From: Zelonia costaricensis
Taxonomy: Eukaryota; Euglenozoa; Kinetoplastea; Trypanosomatida; Trypanosomatidae
Reading direction: 5' to 3'
Assembly (NCBI GenBank): GCA_030849075.1
Contig: JASAOO010003540.1
Span: 44,284 to 108,283, forward strand
DNA: 64,000 nucleotides
Both the position numbers and the translations under genes were made by a program. The notes below the pieces were generated by a model that searched no databases, was not told where the DNA came from, and saw nothing but the letters and a program-made list of their open reading frames with translations. Below are positions 30,254-39,866 of the stretch, piece after piece (within the stretch, counting starts at the first letter, position 1; every line of letters starts with the position of its first letter).

Positions 30254-31310
30254 AGATGACGAGTCTAAGCCCGCCCCCGCTTGCACCTTCTGCCTATGAC
30301 AGAGACAGAGCTGACCGTTCCGGGGAGCAGTTGAGGCGTCTCTGTCTGAGAGCTCAAGCACACGCACCGCGTCCGTGTTGGGGACTACTGGCATCCAAAT
30401 CCACAGAGACACGGGTCGAAAACAGAGTAGCGCAAGAGGTTGAATGAGGCTCAGCACGGACCTTGCATAGGCGGCTCATCAGTTCTTTTTGTGAGTCCGA
30501 TGGTGTGGTTGGGTCCTTCTTAGCGGAGGGAGTTGTGAGAGGCAGAGCGAGAGACTACTCCTAGTGCTCAGCTTCGGGTCTCATCTGCCCCTCACTCGAA
30601 AAAGTGTTACCACAAGTTGCGCGACGCCGCCACAGCAAAAACAGCCCGCGTCACCACACGTTGATGGCAGCAGCAACAGCAGCAGCCCAGCGTCCTAGCG
30701 AGCAGAGCAGCGGTGGTGCGCATAGAAAGCCCTTGTTTTCTGCAGTGGTGCGTCCATCGCTGCACGGACCATCTGTTGTTTGTTTGCATCTATCCGAGCG
30801 ACTCAGGGAACAAGGGAATGAGAGAGTCGGGGCAAAAGAGCACGTCGCCACGCGTCTGTCCTCTGCCTACACACACACACACACCAAAAACCTGATAGTG
30901 CTCACCACAGCACCCTTGTCGGAAGCAAAAAAACAACAACGGAGATTTCATCACGCCCATTTGCACCGCCATAGCAGACTGGCGTACGCCTGCACGCCCC
31001 CCGCCCCCTCTCCACCCCCACGCCTCAGGCCCCATTCCCTTCGTCCAGGTGGCATTCAGTTTCGTGTATAATGACTGTCACCCAGCGAATGGAAAACTAA
31101 CGGCCACGTAGAGGGTGCGGGAAAAGCGAAACGACTGAGCTTTCATCTGCCGGTGCCAGACGCCAGCTGCTGCACCCGAACCGACCAAATGCCAAAAAAA
31201 AGAAAAAGGAAGGGAAGAGTAACGGGACTAGCCGACGTGGGCCCGCAGCTGCCACGGCTGCACCGCGCACCACATCGGTGGTCTTTCTCTTGTCTTTTCC
31301 CAACGGCGCG
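30254..31310. other. Spacer, no gene seen
   Basis: About 1.06 kb between proteasome beta-3 and RPB9. A short CA microsatellite lies at 30869-30884 on the plus strand. No recognisable frame. Confidence 0.5.
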
Positions 31311-31928
31311 TCAATCCTTGCGACCTTTGATGAGGCGCGTCGTGATTTTGTCCTTCGTCACGATCATGGCGACGGCGCCGTAGCCGGAGAGACTGTCGCG
31401 GTCGCAGGCAGAGAGCATTGCCTGGGCGGCGATCTCGAACACCTCCTCCGGCGACATGCCCGGGCGCCAGAGGGCCTCGCACATGCCGTGCAGACTCTCA
31501 GCCGCCGTGCCGGCGCACACGTAGTCCTCCGGCTCGCACGGTGCCCCGATGAGGTCGGTAGCGCAGAGGTACACCTCACCCGTCGCCTTGTCAATGCTAC
31601 CGATAACCGGCTCCACGAACCACGGGCCGAAGCGAGCCTCGTACAGCATGGACGCGATCATGGACGCAAACGCCTTGCCGGTCATGTTGCGCTCCTCGCG
31701 CAGCTTGTACATGTCTGTGCGGAACTGCACCTTGTTCGCAAACGTCTGCTGGTCCGTGCGCAGGCCAGTAAGGCCGTACACGACGCTGTCGTTGACTACG
31801 TGGAGCTTTGGCACCTCCATCGAGATCGTCTTGAGCTGCTCACCGAGGCGGTTATCGGAGATGATCACAAAGCACTCCTTGCCCGCCATGGCCATCACCG
31901 AACCACCGCTGTACTGCATAATGGACAT
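31311..31928 (-). CDS. PSMB3: 20S proteasome subunit beta-3
   Basis: The 205-residue protein matches eukaryotic proteasome beta-3 (PSMB3, yeast Pup3) end to end. It begins MSIMQYSGGSVMAMAGK, where human beta-3 begins MSIM-x-YNGG. Internal landmarks are YGLTGLRTDQQT, YEARFGPWFVEPVIG, DLIGAPCE, HGMCEALW, AQAMLSACDRDSLSGYG and the C-terminal KDKITTR. Like other beta-3 subunits it has no propeptide and no catalytic Thr1, so it is a structural, non-proteolytic member of the beta ring. The usual length is 204-205 residues, which confirms both the start at 31928 and the stop. A CT/C-rich tract at about 31961-31975 with AG at 31958 is a suitable splice acceptor. Confidence 0.97.
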   Translation of the reverse strand: MSIMQYSGGSVMAMAGKECFVIISDNRLGEQLKTISMEVPKLHVVNDSVVYGLTGLRTDQQTFANKVQFRTDMYKLREERNMTGKAFASMIASMLYEARFGPWFVEPVIGSIDKATGEVYLCATDLIGAPCEPEDYVCAGTAAESLHGMCEALWRPGMSPEEVFEIAAQAMLSACDRDSLSGYGAVAMIVTKDKITTRLIKGRKD

Positions 31929-32846
31929 CTTGACGGCGTAGACCTTGTCGGGGGCAGCTCAGGGGGGGAAAGCGGACGAGGCAGGGAGAGGACAGAGTTG
32001 GAAACCGGCTTGCCGCACTTTGTGAGAAGGCAGGACAGCTGTGCAGGACAAGAGGAAAGCACGCTACGAATAAAAACCAGCGGGAAACTGAGCCCAGCAA
32101 TCGAAAGCAAAGGCTGCCGGCAGGTAGAATGCGTGCACTTGCGAAATAGGTGCGAAAACAAAACGACTGAAAAGGGGGCGATGTGGGTGTGGGGAGGAGG
32201 CCAAGGTGCAGCGAGCACGGACCCGAGCGAGACAGAAAAACCGCGTGTGTGCCGCGCGCAAAACGGAACCACAAAAGGGACGAGAAAAGTGAAGAGTCAC
32301 GCGGAAGTATGGAGAGCAGTCAGTTGCTCAGGCGCCTTTCACTCTGGTCCGGCCCTGCTTTTCGCCTAGCACCCTAACTCTCTTTTCCGTGGAAAAGCGC
32401 AACTGCTGAGGGTTCCCTCGGCCTCAAAAACCGCCTCCGGCACATAGTTCAACGACTCTGTCACCGAGGACCCTGCATCAGCGTCATTACACTTCTCCGC
32501 TTCTCTTGGATTTGTGAAAGCCCCGTCAATGGAGAAAATGCACCTCACGTGAAGGCGCGCAAAGAAACAGCATTACCGGGTGGCGTCGCCTCGGCGGCCC
32601 TACGCCTCAAGTTGTGGAATTGCGGTCCACGCTAGTGCGCACCACGGACCCTTCCGTAACAGATCACACCCTCTCCTTGAGTACAGCAGTCAACGCCGAG
32701 ATGCGCAGCCCAAAAGCGTCGACAAGACTTGGCAGAACGACGGAGATCAGTGTCGGCGAATAGCACCTGAACCCCTCCACCTTCACGCCCTCCTCGATCC
32801 TCTCTTCCAAACTGTGACGATGTCAAACGGCACACGTCGCGGTCTC
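31929..32846. other. Spacer, no gene seen
   Basis: About 0.9 kb between the 77-aa protein gene and proteasome beta-3. It includes the C-rich acceptor region at 31958-31975 for beta-3; otherwise nothing recognisable. Confidence 0.5.
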
Positions 32847-33080
32847 TCACGTGCTGCTTCGCTGCTCCTCCTTTTCACGATACCGGTTGCCCGCCTTCAC
32901 GAGCACGGGGTGCGTGAAGCCCTCTAGCTTGCCGTCTTCGGAGTAGATGGGCACAAAATCGTGACCGTGCTTGACAACCTCATAGCGGGTGCGGCTAAAG
33001 TAAACAACGACGCTAAACATCGACATGACAAAGAGTCCTGGCAGGTAGACGCGCCAGGTCGTCCGGTACGGCTGCCTCAT
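32847..33080 (-). CDS. Small single-pass membrane protein, 77 residues
   Basis: Not recognised. The product has a basic N-terminus (MRQPYRTTWR), one hydrophobic helix at about 11-28 (VYLPGLFVMSMFSVVVYF), and a charged polar C-terminal domain of about 48 residues with KHGHDFVPIYSEDGK and a lysine/glutamate-rich end. This N-in topology, size and basic start resemble accessory subunits of mitochondrial inner-membrane complexes (respiratory chain, ATP synthase, MICOS). That is inference from shape only. Reading-frame quality is supported by codon use like that of neighbours and by its position in the directional array between two certain genes. Sense pyrimidine tracts upstream at about 33224-33246 could serve trans-splicing. 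Confidence 0.7.
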   Translation of the reverse strand: MRQPYRTTWRVYLPGLFVMSMFSVVVYFSRTRYEVVKHGHDFVPIYSEDGKLEGFTHPVLVKAGNRYREKEEQRSST

Positions 33081-35606
33081 GGCTGCGCTTTTCCTGACGC
33101 TGCCAATCGAGTCTCCGAGTTTGCGCGCCGCTGGCAGCCTCGTAGAGAGGATTCAGCCGTTTCTGAAATGTGAGCAGCTGGAGTGTGCGCTCTCAGCCCG
33201 CGATGTGTGTGCGAGCGGTGATGGGAGAGCGGGAAGAGGAGCAACGCACTCGCAATCGAGGTGAAGATAAGGGTGGCGACAAACGGAAACGAAGACATGT
33301 CATGGCAGGCGCTGGGCTGCTAGTCGCACGTGGGAGGTTGTTCACGCTGTGGACTGGACCGGGGCAATGGGTCCCCCGCACTCGCGACACGGTCAGGCGC
33401 TCATCTGAATCGGCGCGCAAGCCGTCTGAGGCCAGTGCTAGACAGAATGCAGCACGTTCCGTGCACCAGCGAAGCAGAGTGCTGCATGTAAGTCACTCAT
33501 TCCCAGTAGCACTCATGGAGCAACGCGTCTCCACTGTACTCGACTTCTCCCGAGCCTCCCCTCTCTGCCTTCGAGGGAGGGTAGCTCTTCGCCCCTCAGC
33601 ATGAAGCAGCGCGTCAAGTGTGTACCTTGCCCACTTGCTGACGTAGTTGTGTTTCCTTTTTCGTTGTTGTTTGCGTTTTATTGTTGTTCTTCGCACTAAA
33701 TCTGGTTCGACGTATGTTTAGAAGCTACGTCGAAACACCAACGCCACGTCGTGAGGAGAAAAAAAGAAGAAGGAACACCGTCGCAAGCGTGGAGAGCTGT
33801 GGGAAGGCAGGGAGTCATGAAAACTTGGACAAGACGTAACCCCAGAAAGTGGCCCCGGGGAAGCTCAACAGCGCGAAACTCCGAACGAACAAAAAAAAGG
33901 CATCACTACCCGTTCACGCGTGGCTTCGCAATCCCTTCTATGTTCCCAGAATTCAGAACTCATAGCGCACCACCAAAACACAAGCTCAAGTGGCATCGCC
34001 GCACTCGCAAAAGCAAAAAGAGCAGGCTGTCACATCGACTGAGCTACCGCAGCAACACCTTTGCTCTGATGAAGCAGAGAAACGTTTTGCGCGGCGCGCA
34101 ATTGCATGACAACTCGTACGGTGCGAAGCGACAACGAGAGGGCGGACGCGACAAGAGCGCAGGGCGTAGAATGAAGGAGCAGAGCAAAGTACCGAGGTGC
34201 ACGCGCCTCCACGACAGAGCACACAAAAAAAAAAAAGAACAAAGAGGGCCCCAAACCGAGGCACCGCACCATCAAAAATAGAGCCACGCAGAAAAAAAGA
34301 CGACTTGGGGATGGAGACACGAGAGAAGGGAGTAAAACAGACCGCAAAAGAAGGGGATCGCCACGACAGCACCCCCACGGGCACCGCTGCCGCATCAAGG
34401 CAGCGGCACCAAAGTTCCACGGGGGATTCACGCCGGGCGTCTTTGCAACTTCGGAAGCGGCAGGAAGCAGCACAGCACGGTCCAGTCGAGAAGTGGAAAA
34501 GAGGAGCAGCCAAGATACAGCTAAGTGGTGAGGGCAAAAGAGGAGGAGAGCCGTGGTGAGGTGCGGCACCACGCCCAGACACAGAAAAAAAAAACCGTGA
34601 CGAAACGAGGAGGGGAGTGAAGATACGCGCTAGCGATCCTTCGCAAAGACTGTAGAAACGCAGAAGATAGAAGAGAGCTTGCGGCGGCGCCGACATAAGC
34701 ACGAAAAGCCGAACGGGTAAGGGAGCTAAGGGGAGCACGGCTGCCGGCATTCGCGTCGACGCAAACGTCAAGGCGACGCAAAGCCAGAAAAACAAACACA
34801 ATTCTTCATCTACCGGGCTTGAGAGCCACGGCAAGTCTACGCTGAAAGCGACCGGGGCCGGCACACGGGGCCGTGCGAGAGAGTCTTCAGCCCGCACACA
34901 TCTTGCTGCGCCATGGCAGACGCGACGGACACTCCTTTGCTCCGCACCAGGTTGGCCTCTGCAAATCAGAGTCAACATGGTGGCTCGCGCGACCGTCAAG
35001 GGAACGCACCATGGCGCAGCAGCGCACGCGCCCGTCAACTCTGACGCGCCTCCTCGAGTGCCGGGGTCGCCGAGAAATCAGCTGTGCACACCCCTGAAAA
35101 GAACAGGGCAAGCGGAGGAGCGCTGTGGCACACATGCGCCGTCACCCCAGAGAAGCCCAACGCAGACGCATCCAAATCCGGCTAACAGAAGAACAAAAAG
35201 AGAGAACAATGAGACGATTGCGCTGCTCCCCTTTGTCTGGCACAAAACGCGTGCGCAAACCCCGCGTTAACGGCAAATGAGGGGCGCGAGGAGGAAAGAA
35301 GAGTTGTCACATACGCAGCGCTCCCGTGAGGAGGAACTAGGGGTGCGAGCGCCGACCATGCGCAGCACAGGCACACGAAAAGGTCGAGTCGGAGCAGTTT
35401 CTGAACGAAGCGCGACAAAGCAAACCCGCAGAAGCGGAGAGCGAGTACGCACGCACTGACCAGTGCATGAGAAAACACAGCAAAACAAGGAGCGCTGCCA
35501 CGTAGAAGACGCGGTGCTGTCAATCGACAGACTGCTGCTCACAAAACACGGGACAGAGGACGGTCCGCCAGACGCCGGCCAGCGCCGGCGTGCTGGTAAG
35601 CTGGCT
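33081..35606. other. Spacer, no gene seen
   Basis: About 2.5 kb forming the 3' flank of the adenylate cyclase gene and upstream region of the 77-aa gene. The plus strand is strongly A/G-rich from about 33750 to 34860, so the transcript is pyrimidine-rich. The longest minus-strand frame (33986-35038) is Ser/Cys/Phe-rich translation of that tract, not a protein. Confidence 0.6.
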
Positions 35607-37643
35607 CTACGATGCCTGACCAACCTTGTCGACAAACTGCCGACCAGCGAGGCAGCGCGGCAGCACCGAGACGAGGTGCACCTTTTCGGCGATGCCCTTG
35701 AGGGAGGTGAGGCCCACGTCACGGACGGCTACAAAGTGGTCAAGTCCACGGCTGTCCACCGCGGGCGGTGGGCTGAGAAGCTTGACGCTGCGGAACACGT
35801 ACGGGCACGGCTCATCGTGAAACTCCGGAATCGACTTCAGCTGTTGAAAGGTCTGGCGAGACATCAGAATCTGGCCGCCGCACGCGACGGACTCGACGCG
35901 GGCACACCGGTTGACGCTCGGGCCGTAGTAGTCGTACCGGCGGTGGATGCCGTCGTACGTCGCCGTGGCCTCGGTGCAGTGCTCGACACCGATGCGCACG
36001 CGCAGCGTCCGGTCGTCCCAGGCCTGCGGGTCGCCGCGGCCCTCCGTGTTGTCCACCATCGTGAACCCCGGCGCAATCGGGGCCAAGCGCATCAGCTCCA
36101 GCTGAATGGACAGCGCCAGCTTCACCGCAACCAGAACATCCTTCGTCGCGATGATGAAGGAGTCACCGACCGTCTTGACCTCGTACGCGCCGTGGTCGGC
36201 GATGAGGCGCCGGATCATGGCGTGGTGGTTCTTCACGGCCAGGCTCATCGTCTCCGAGTCCTTGCCCCACAGCTTCGTGCTTGCCTCGATATCCGTGAAG
36301 AGCATCGCGAAGGAGACGCTGTTGCTTGGCGCACGCAGGTTCTCAATGGTGTCGATGCCGCTCACCATACCAGCCGAGATGCCGTCAACCATGTGTTCGA
36401 AGAGCCACAAAAAGCGCGTTTCGACGGCGACGTTCCACTCGTCCTGGAGAAAGTGGCGGCAGGTGAAGAGGAACGGCTCGGTAAAGGAGCGGAGGTTCTC
36501 TGCCGTCACGTTGTACGCGGTGTGTCGCCCACCCAGCTCGCGCATATACTCGTCCGAGCGCTCCTTGTCGTGGATGTTGTTGATGAGGTCCACGTACGAC
36601 TGAAAGACACGATTGCTGGCGCGCAGGTCTTGCAGCGCCTCGAACTTAGACAAGTCGCCGTACATCTCGATCGCTTTGGCGTACATGACGCCGACAAATT
36701 GGTGCCTGGTGTCGCACTTGCTCTGCCGCTCCGTGATGAGCTTGAAGTCGGCTTGAATCTTCTTCAGCGTCTGAGCCTCGTGCAGCTTGCCGTAGCGCTC
36801 CCCTTCTGCGCTCTCGCTGCCGTGCTCGAGAAGGTCCAGTACCAGCTTCCAGAACGCCTGCCACTCCTCCTCTGCCGCCTCGAAGACGTCGCTGCCAACG
36901 AACTTCGGGAACACCTTAAAGAACGCGTTTCGCATCTCGGCAAACACAGCGCCGTTGACGCCATAGCCACGGTGCCGCGCGCCGGCCTTGGTGAACATGT
37001 CCACGGTGACCTGCGGCTTCTCGTAAAAGTGCACCGCCGTACCCACCATGCGGAGCAGCGACTTGGACTGCTCCTCGAGGTCGACGCCGTAGAAGTAGAC
37101 CCGCAGCCGCGGATTGCGTGTCAGGAGCTCGTCGTACAGCTGCTGGCCAAAGCGCTCCACCACACCCTCCTTCTCCAGGATATTCCACGTGCCCTCCACC
37201 GTGAACTGCGAGCGCTTCATCATCTGCTTGAGGTTCTCCAGCTCGCGGGTCAGGAGCACTAGGTCCTCCATCTCCGCCTTGGAGATGCTGACGTTCGTCT
37301 CGCGCTGCCGCAGTCGCAGCTGCTGCGCAGCGCTCACGAGCGTGTCATGAAACGCTTGCTGCCCGTTTGGCGCCACATCCTCGTCTGGCAGGCTCTCCAC
37401 CTCGCGTACGTCCTCCTGAAAATCGCTCGAATTGCGTCGAATGTCGAAGGAGTCCATCTCGCGCCGTCGCGAGCTTGCCGTGACGTCGTTCAGCGACGAG
37501 ACGTTCACTTCCTGCACCGGGCTGTCGGCCCGCTCCGTCAACGCGGTCATCTTTTCCGCCTCCGGTGGCGCTGACCGCGCCGCGCTCGCCTGCGCCGAAG
37601 CCCTGCGCTTTTGGCCGCGAGAACGCGAGGCACCTGCTCCCAT
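35607..37643 (-). CDS. Haem-globin-containing soluble adenylate cyclase (HemAC-like), two globin-like domains
   Basis: The 678-residue protein corresponds to the globin-coupled, oxygen-sensing soluble adenylate cyclase described in Leishmania. Residues 1-145 are polar and probably disordered, starting MGAGASRS, a possible N-myristoylation signal. Residues about 146-280 form a globin with GARHRGYGV, where His224 is the likely proximal haem ligand. Residues about 300-420 form a second globin-like unit, LGGRHTAYNV with His374 in the same position, followed by the G/H-helix pattern. The class III cyclase domain (about 443-655) has metal aspartates in LFTDIEAST and KTVGDSF, and RRYDYYGPSVNRCARVESVACGGQ as in trypanosomatid receptor cyclases. 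No transmembrane helix is present, unlike those receptors. It would make cAMP in response to O2 or another haem ligand. The start at 37643 follows a tract at 37741-37777 with AG at 37701. Confidence 0.93.
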   Translation of the reverse strand: MGAGASRSRGQKRRASAQASAARSAPPEAEKMTALTERADSPVQEVNVSSLNDVTASSRRREMDSFDIRRNSSDFQEDVREVESLPDEDVAPNGQQAFHDTLVSAAQQLRLRQRETNVSISKAEMEDLVLLTRELENLKQMMKRSQFTVEGTWNILEKEGVVERFGQQLYDELLTRNPRLRVYFYGVDLEEQSKSLLRMVGTAVHFYEKPQVTVDMFTKAGARHRGYGVNGAVFAEMRNAFFKVFPKFVGSDVFEAAEEEWQAFWKLVLDLLEHGSESAEGERYGKLHEAQTLKKIQADFKLITERQSKCDTRHQFVGVMYAKAIEMYGDLSKFEALQDLRASNRVFQSYVDLINNIHDKERSDEYMRELGGRHTAYNVTAENLRSFTEPFLFTCRHFLQDEWNVAVETRFLWLFEHMVDGISAGMVSGIDTIENLRAPSNSVSFAMLFTDIEASTKLWGKDSETMSLAVKNHHAMIRRLIADHGAYEVKTVGDSFIIATKDVLVAVKLALSIQLELMRLAPIAPGFTMVDNTEGRGDPQAWDDRTLRVRIGVEHCTEATATYDGIHRRYDYYGPSVNRCARVESVACGGQILMSRQTFQQLKSIPEFHDEPCPYVFRSVKLLSPPPAVDSRGLDHFVAVRDVGLTSLKGIAEKVHLVSVLPRCLAGRQFVDKVGQAS

Positions 37644-37700
37644 TCTCGATGTGGCTCGCGTTGAAGGGAAGGAGGGGCTCCAAAGACAATACCAGAAGGG

Positions 37701-37777
37701 CTAAACAATCGATCACAAACACGAGGCAAGGTCACAGTTTTGAGAGAGAAAGACGCGAAACAAAACCGAAGAAAACG
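37701..37777 (-). promoter_or_regulatory. Candidate spliced-leader acceptor for the adenylate cyclase gene
   Basis: The sense strand has a TC-rich tract (37741-37777) followed by the first AG at 37701, giving a 5' UTR of about 57 nt. Confidence 0.45.
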
Positions 37778-39059
37778 ATGACGACGACGGAGGTTGCAAC
37801 ACTCGGAGACGAGGCGAGACGGCGCTGTCGCGGAAAGCGGAGACAGTCTGCTTCGTTGGCGCTTTTCGATTGAGACTCGACCACTTTCCAAGATGCGTCG
37901 GCGAGCAAGAGGGGAAACGAAACAAAGAAAACAGTCGTTCTTCTTTTTGAGGGAGCGGGCTGGCGCTCAGCAGAGTCAAAAAACAAACAAGAACTTTCTC
38001 CACCTGGAGCGAGAGTTCACACACGTAAAGCCGACCACAACACAGAAACAAAAACAAAAACGTGAGTGGTGTGATGGCAGTGCGCTTAAACGACACGCCG
38101 AGAACGCGTGTCAGGGCACAGCAGCGTCCAAGACACAACAGTAGTGCCCAAGCAGCTCCGAATCCCTCCGTGCGTGCTGCCTTCGCTTCTCCTGCGCCGC
38201 ACCTCCGATGTGCCGTGGACGGGATGACAAGGATCGGATGAAGGGTAGTAAAACCAAGACAAACAGAAGCGCAAACAAGAGGTAGCGCTTTTTTTTTTCT
38301 CTTAGTGAGTCGCACACGTTCCAGAAACTGCGAGACGCATGGAAGGAGAAGACAGTGAAGCGGGTGACGCCAGGGTGCTCGTGTTCCCGTTGATGTGAGG
38401 ATGTGAGGAGGGGGGGGCGGGGGAGGCAGCGGTGTCGCGGCGAGTCGAAAGTGCCATGGCGCAGTAACGTGTTGTGAGAACGCAGTTGCGACGAAGAAGA
38501 GGAAAAGTGCGTAGACGAAATTGAGGACACTAGCGACGCGTCACTCTTGCTCTGACTGGGAGACGCCAAGCGCAGCCCACTTGGCGACCAAGGCACCGCC
38601 GCGCTTTGCGCTAGGCGAGCAGCGCGGGTTTCTTTTCCTTCTACGGTGGCAGGGGCCCAGGTGAATAGTGCCACTCAACATGAGTTCTCGCAGCCTTTTC
38701 TCGCTCTCCACGCCGACGCCGCACGGGTGCCTGGAAGAAAGAAGGAACCCGCCACGCCGGCAGTCTCAAAGACCGCAGATGTGTCAATGTTGCTTTCTTT
38801 TTGTGCGTGTGAGCACTGTGTTTCTGAGTGTGTGTGTGTGTGTGTGTACAACAGACATAGGCTGCCAGATGCGCGGCGGTGGCGTACGGTGCAGCAGAGG
38901 AAGCAAAGTAGGAAAACGGTACGAGCAACGGCGCGGTCGGCCGTGGGAGAGCAAACATCAAACGAGAAAAGACAGCCAGCGGCTGCGTGGAAAGCCCGCG
39001 GCAAAACAACAGGAGCGCAGAACTCCTCACGGACATGAACAGGGCAGCTCTGCGAGCCC
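37778..39059. other. Spacer, no gene seen
   Basis: About 1.3 kb between diaminopimelate epimerase and the cyclase gene. A GT microsatellite lies at 38828-38847, in the 3' flank of the epimerase gene. No recognisable frame. Confidence 0.5.
38828..38847. repeat. (GT)10 microsatellite
   Basis: Near-perfect GT repeat on the plus strand, CA in the transcript, about 215 nt after the diaminopimelate epimerase stop codon. Confidence 0.85.
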
Positions 39060-39866
39060 TCAGAGACAAACGGCACCGTTGAAGACCGTCACGGCCTCTC
39101 CCGTCATCCACACCGACCCCTCCCGGTTCCACGAGATGTCGAGGCAGCCTCCAGCCATCGAAACACGCACTTCACGAGAGGCCAGACCCAGAGTCGCTGC
39201 CGCCACCGCCGTCGCACACGCGCCAGTTCCGCACGCACGCGTGGCACCAGAACCGCGCTCCCACACGCGCACCCGTATCTCGGCGCTGCTGACCACCTGT
39301 GCGAACTCGACATTGGTGCGGTCACTAAAGACCGGGTGTCGCTCAATCAGCGGCCCGGCGACAGCAAGATCCACGGCGTTGACATCGTCAACGAAGACAA
39401 CAAAGTGGGGATTCCCCATGCTCACTTGCACGCCAAGAAACGAGAGGGCGCCGCACGCCAGCGACAGGTTCGCGTGCTGAACTACTGGCTGGCCCATGTT
39501 CACTGTGATACTTTCCACGGCGCCATCAGCGATGCGCAAGTGAAGCTCCCGGATGCCGGCGCGCGTTTCCAGTGTAATAGAGGTGCTGCTGGACAACTTC
39601 TTGTCGTGGAGGTACTTGCCGACGCACCGAGCCGCATTGCCGCACATCAGCGCCTCCGAACCGTCCGCGTTGAAAACACGCATGCTGAAGTCAGCCACTT
39701 TAGACTCGCCAATGAGCACAAGTCCATCCGCGCCGATGCCAGTGTGCGGTGCACTCCACCGCACCGCCGCGGCAGATGCGCAGTAGAGAGGGTACTTGGC
39801 CGAGTTCACGTAAATGTAATCGTTTTCGAGTCCGTGCATCTTTGTGAACTCGACGAGCTCCTGCAT
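39060..39866 (-). CDS. dapF: Diaminopimelate epimerase
   Basis: The 268-residue enzyme interconverts LL- and meso-diaminopimelate, a late step of bacterial-type lysine synthesis. Both catalytic cysteines of the cofactor-independent racemase are present: Cys75 in NADGSEALMCGNAARC and Cys212 in ERGSGATRACGTGACA. Other landmarks are FTKMHGLENDY at the N-terminus, TGIGADGL and SMGNPHFVVFVDD. Length and motifs match bacterial DapF (about 274). The start at 39866 aligns with bacterial proteins. The frame is open upstream to an ATG at 39989; the extra 41 residues (RLHLLTILRLVFKRATRHAGR) are basic and amphipathic, so a mitochondrial-targeted longer form cannot be excluded. The gene is bacterial in origin by family distribution, yet its base composition matches the neighbours, so the transfer would be old. 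No other lysine-pathway gene is in the window. Confidence 0.93.
   Translation of the reverse strand: MQELVEFTKMHGLENDYIYVNSAKYPLYCASAAAVRWSAPHTGIGADGLVLIGESKVADFSMRVFNADGSEALMCGNAARCVGKYLHDKKLSSSTSITLETRAGIRELHLRIADGAVESITVNMGQPVVQHANLSLACGALSFLGVQVSMGNPHFVVFVDDVNAVDLAVAGPLIERHPVFSDRTNVEFAQVVSSAEIRVRVWERGSGATRACGTGACATAVAAATLGLASREVRVSMAGGCLDISWNREGSVWMTGEAVTVFNGAVCL

Noticed and set aside
33690..33720. GGTTCGA sequence resembling a tRNA B box
   Set aside because: No matching A box, acceptor stem or correct spacing on either side; other TTCGA occurrences in the window fail in the same way.
33986..35038. Minus-strand open frame of 350 codons in a spacer
   Set aside because: Same strand as the genes, but the peptide is Ser/Cys/Phe/Leu-rich translation of pyrimidine-rich UTR with no domain or plausible start.
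35463..37262. Plus-strand open frame of 599 codons
   Set aside because: Antisense shadow of the adenylate cyclase gene; repetitive Leu/Val/Arg/His composition and no recognisable motif.
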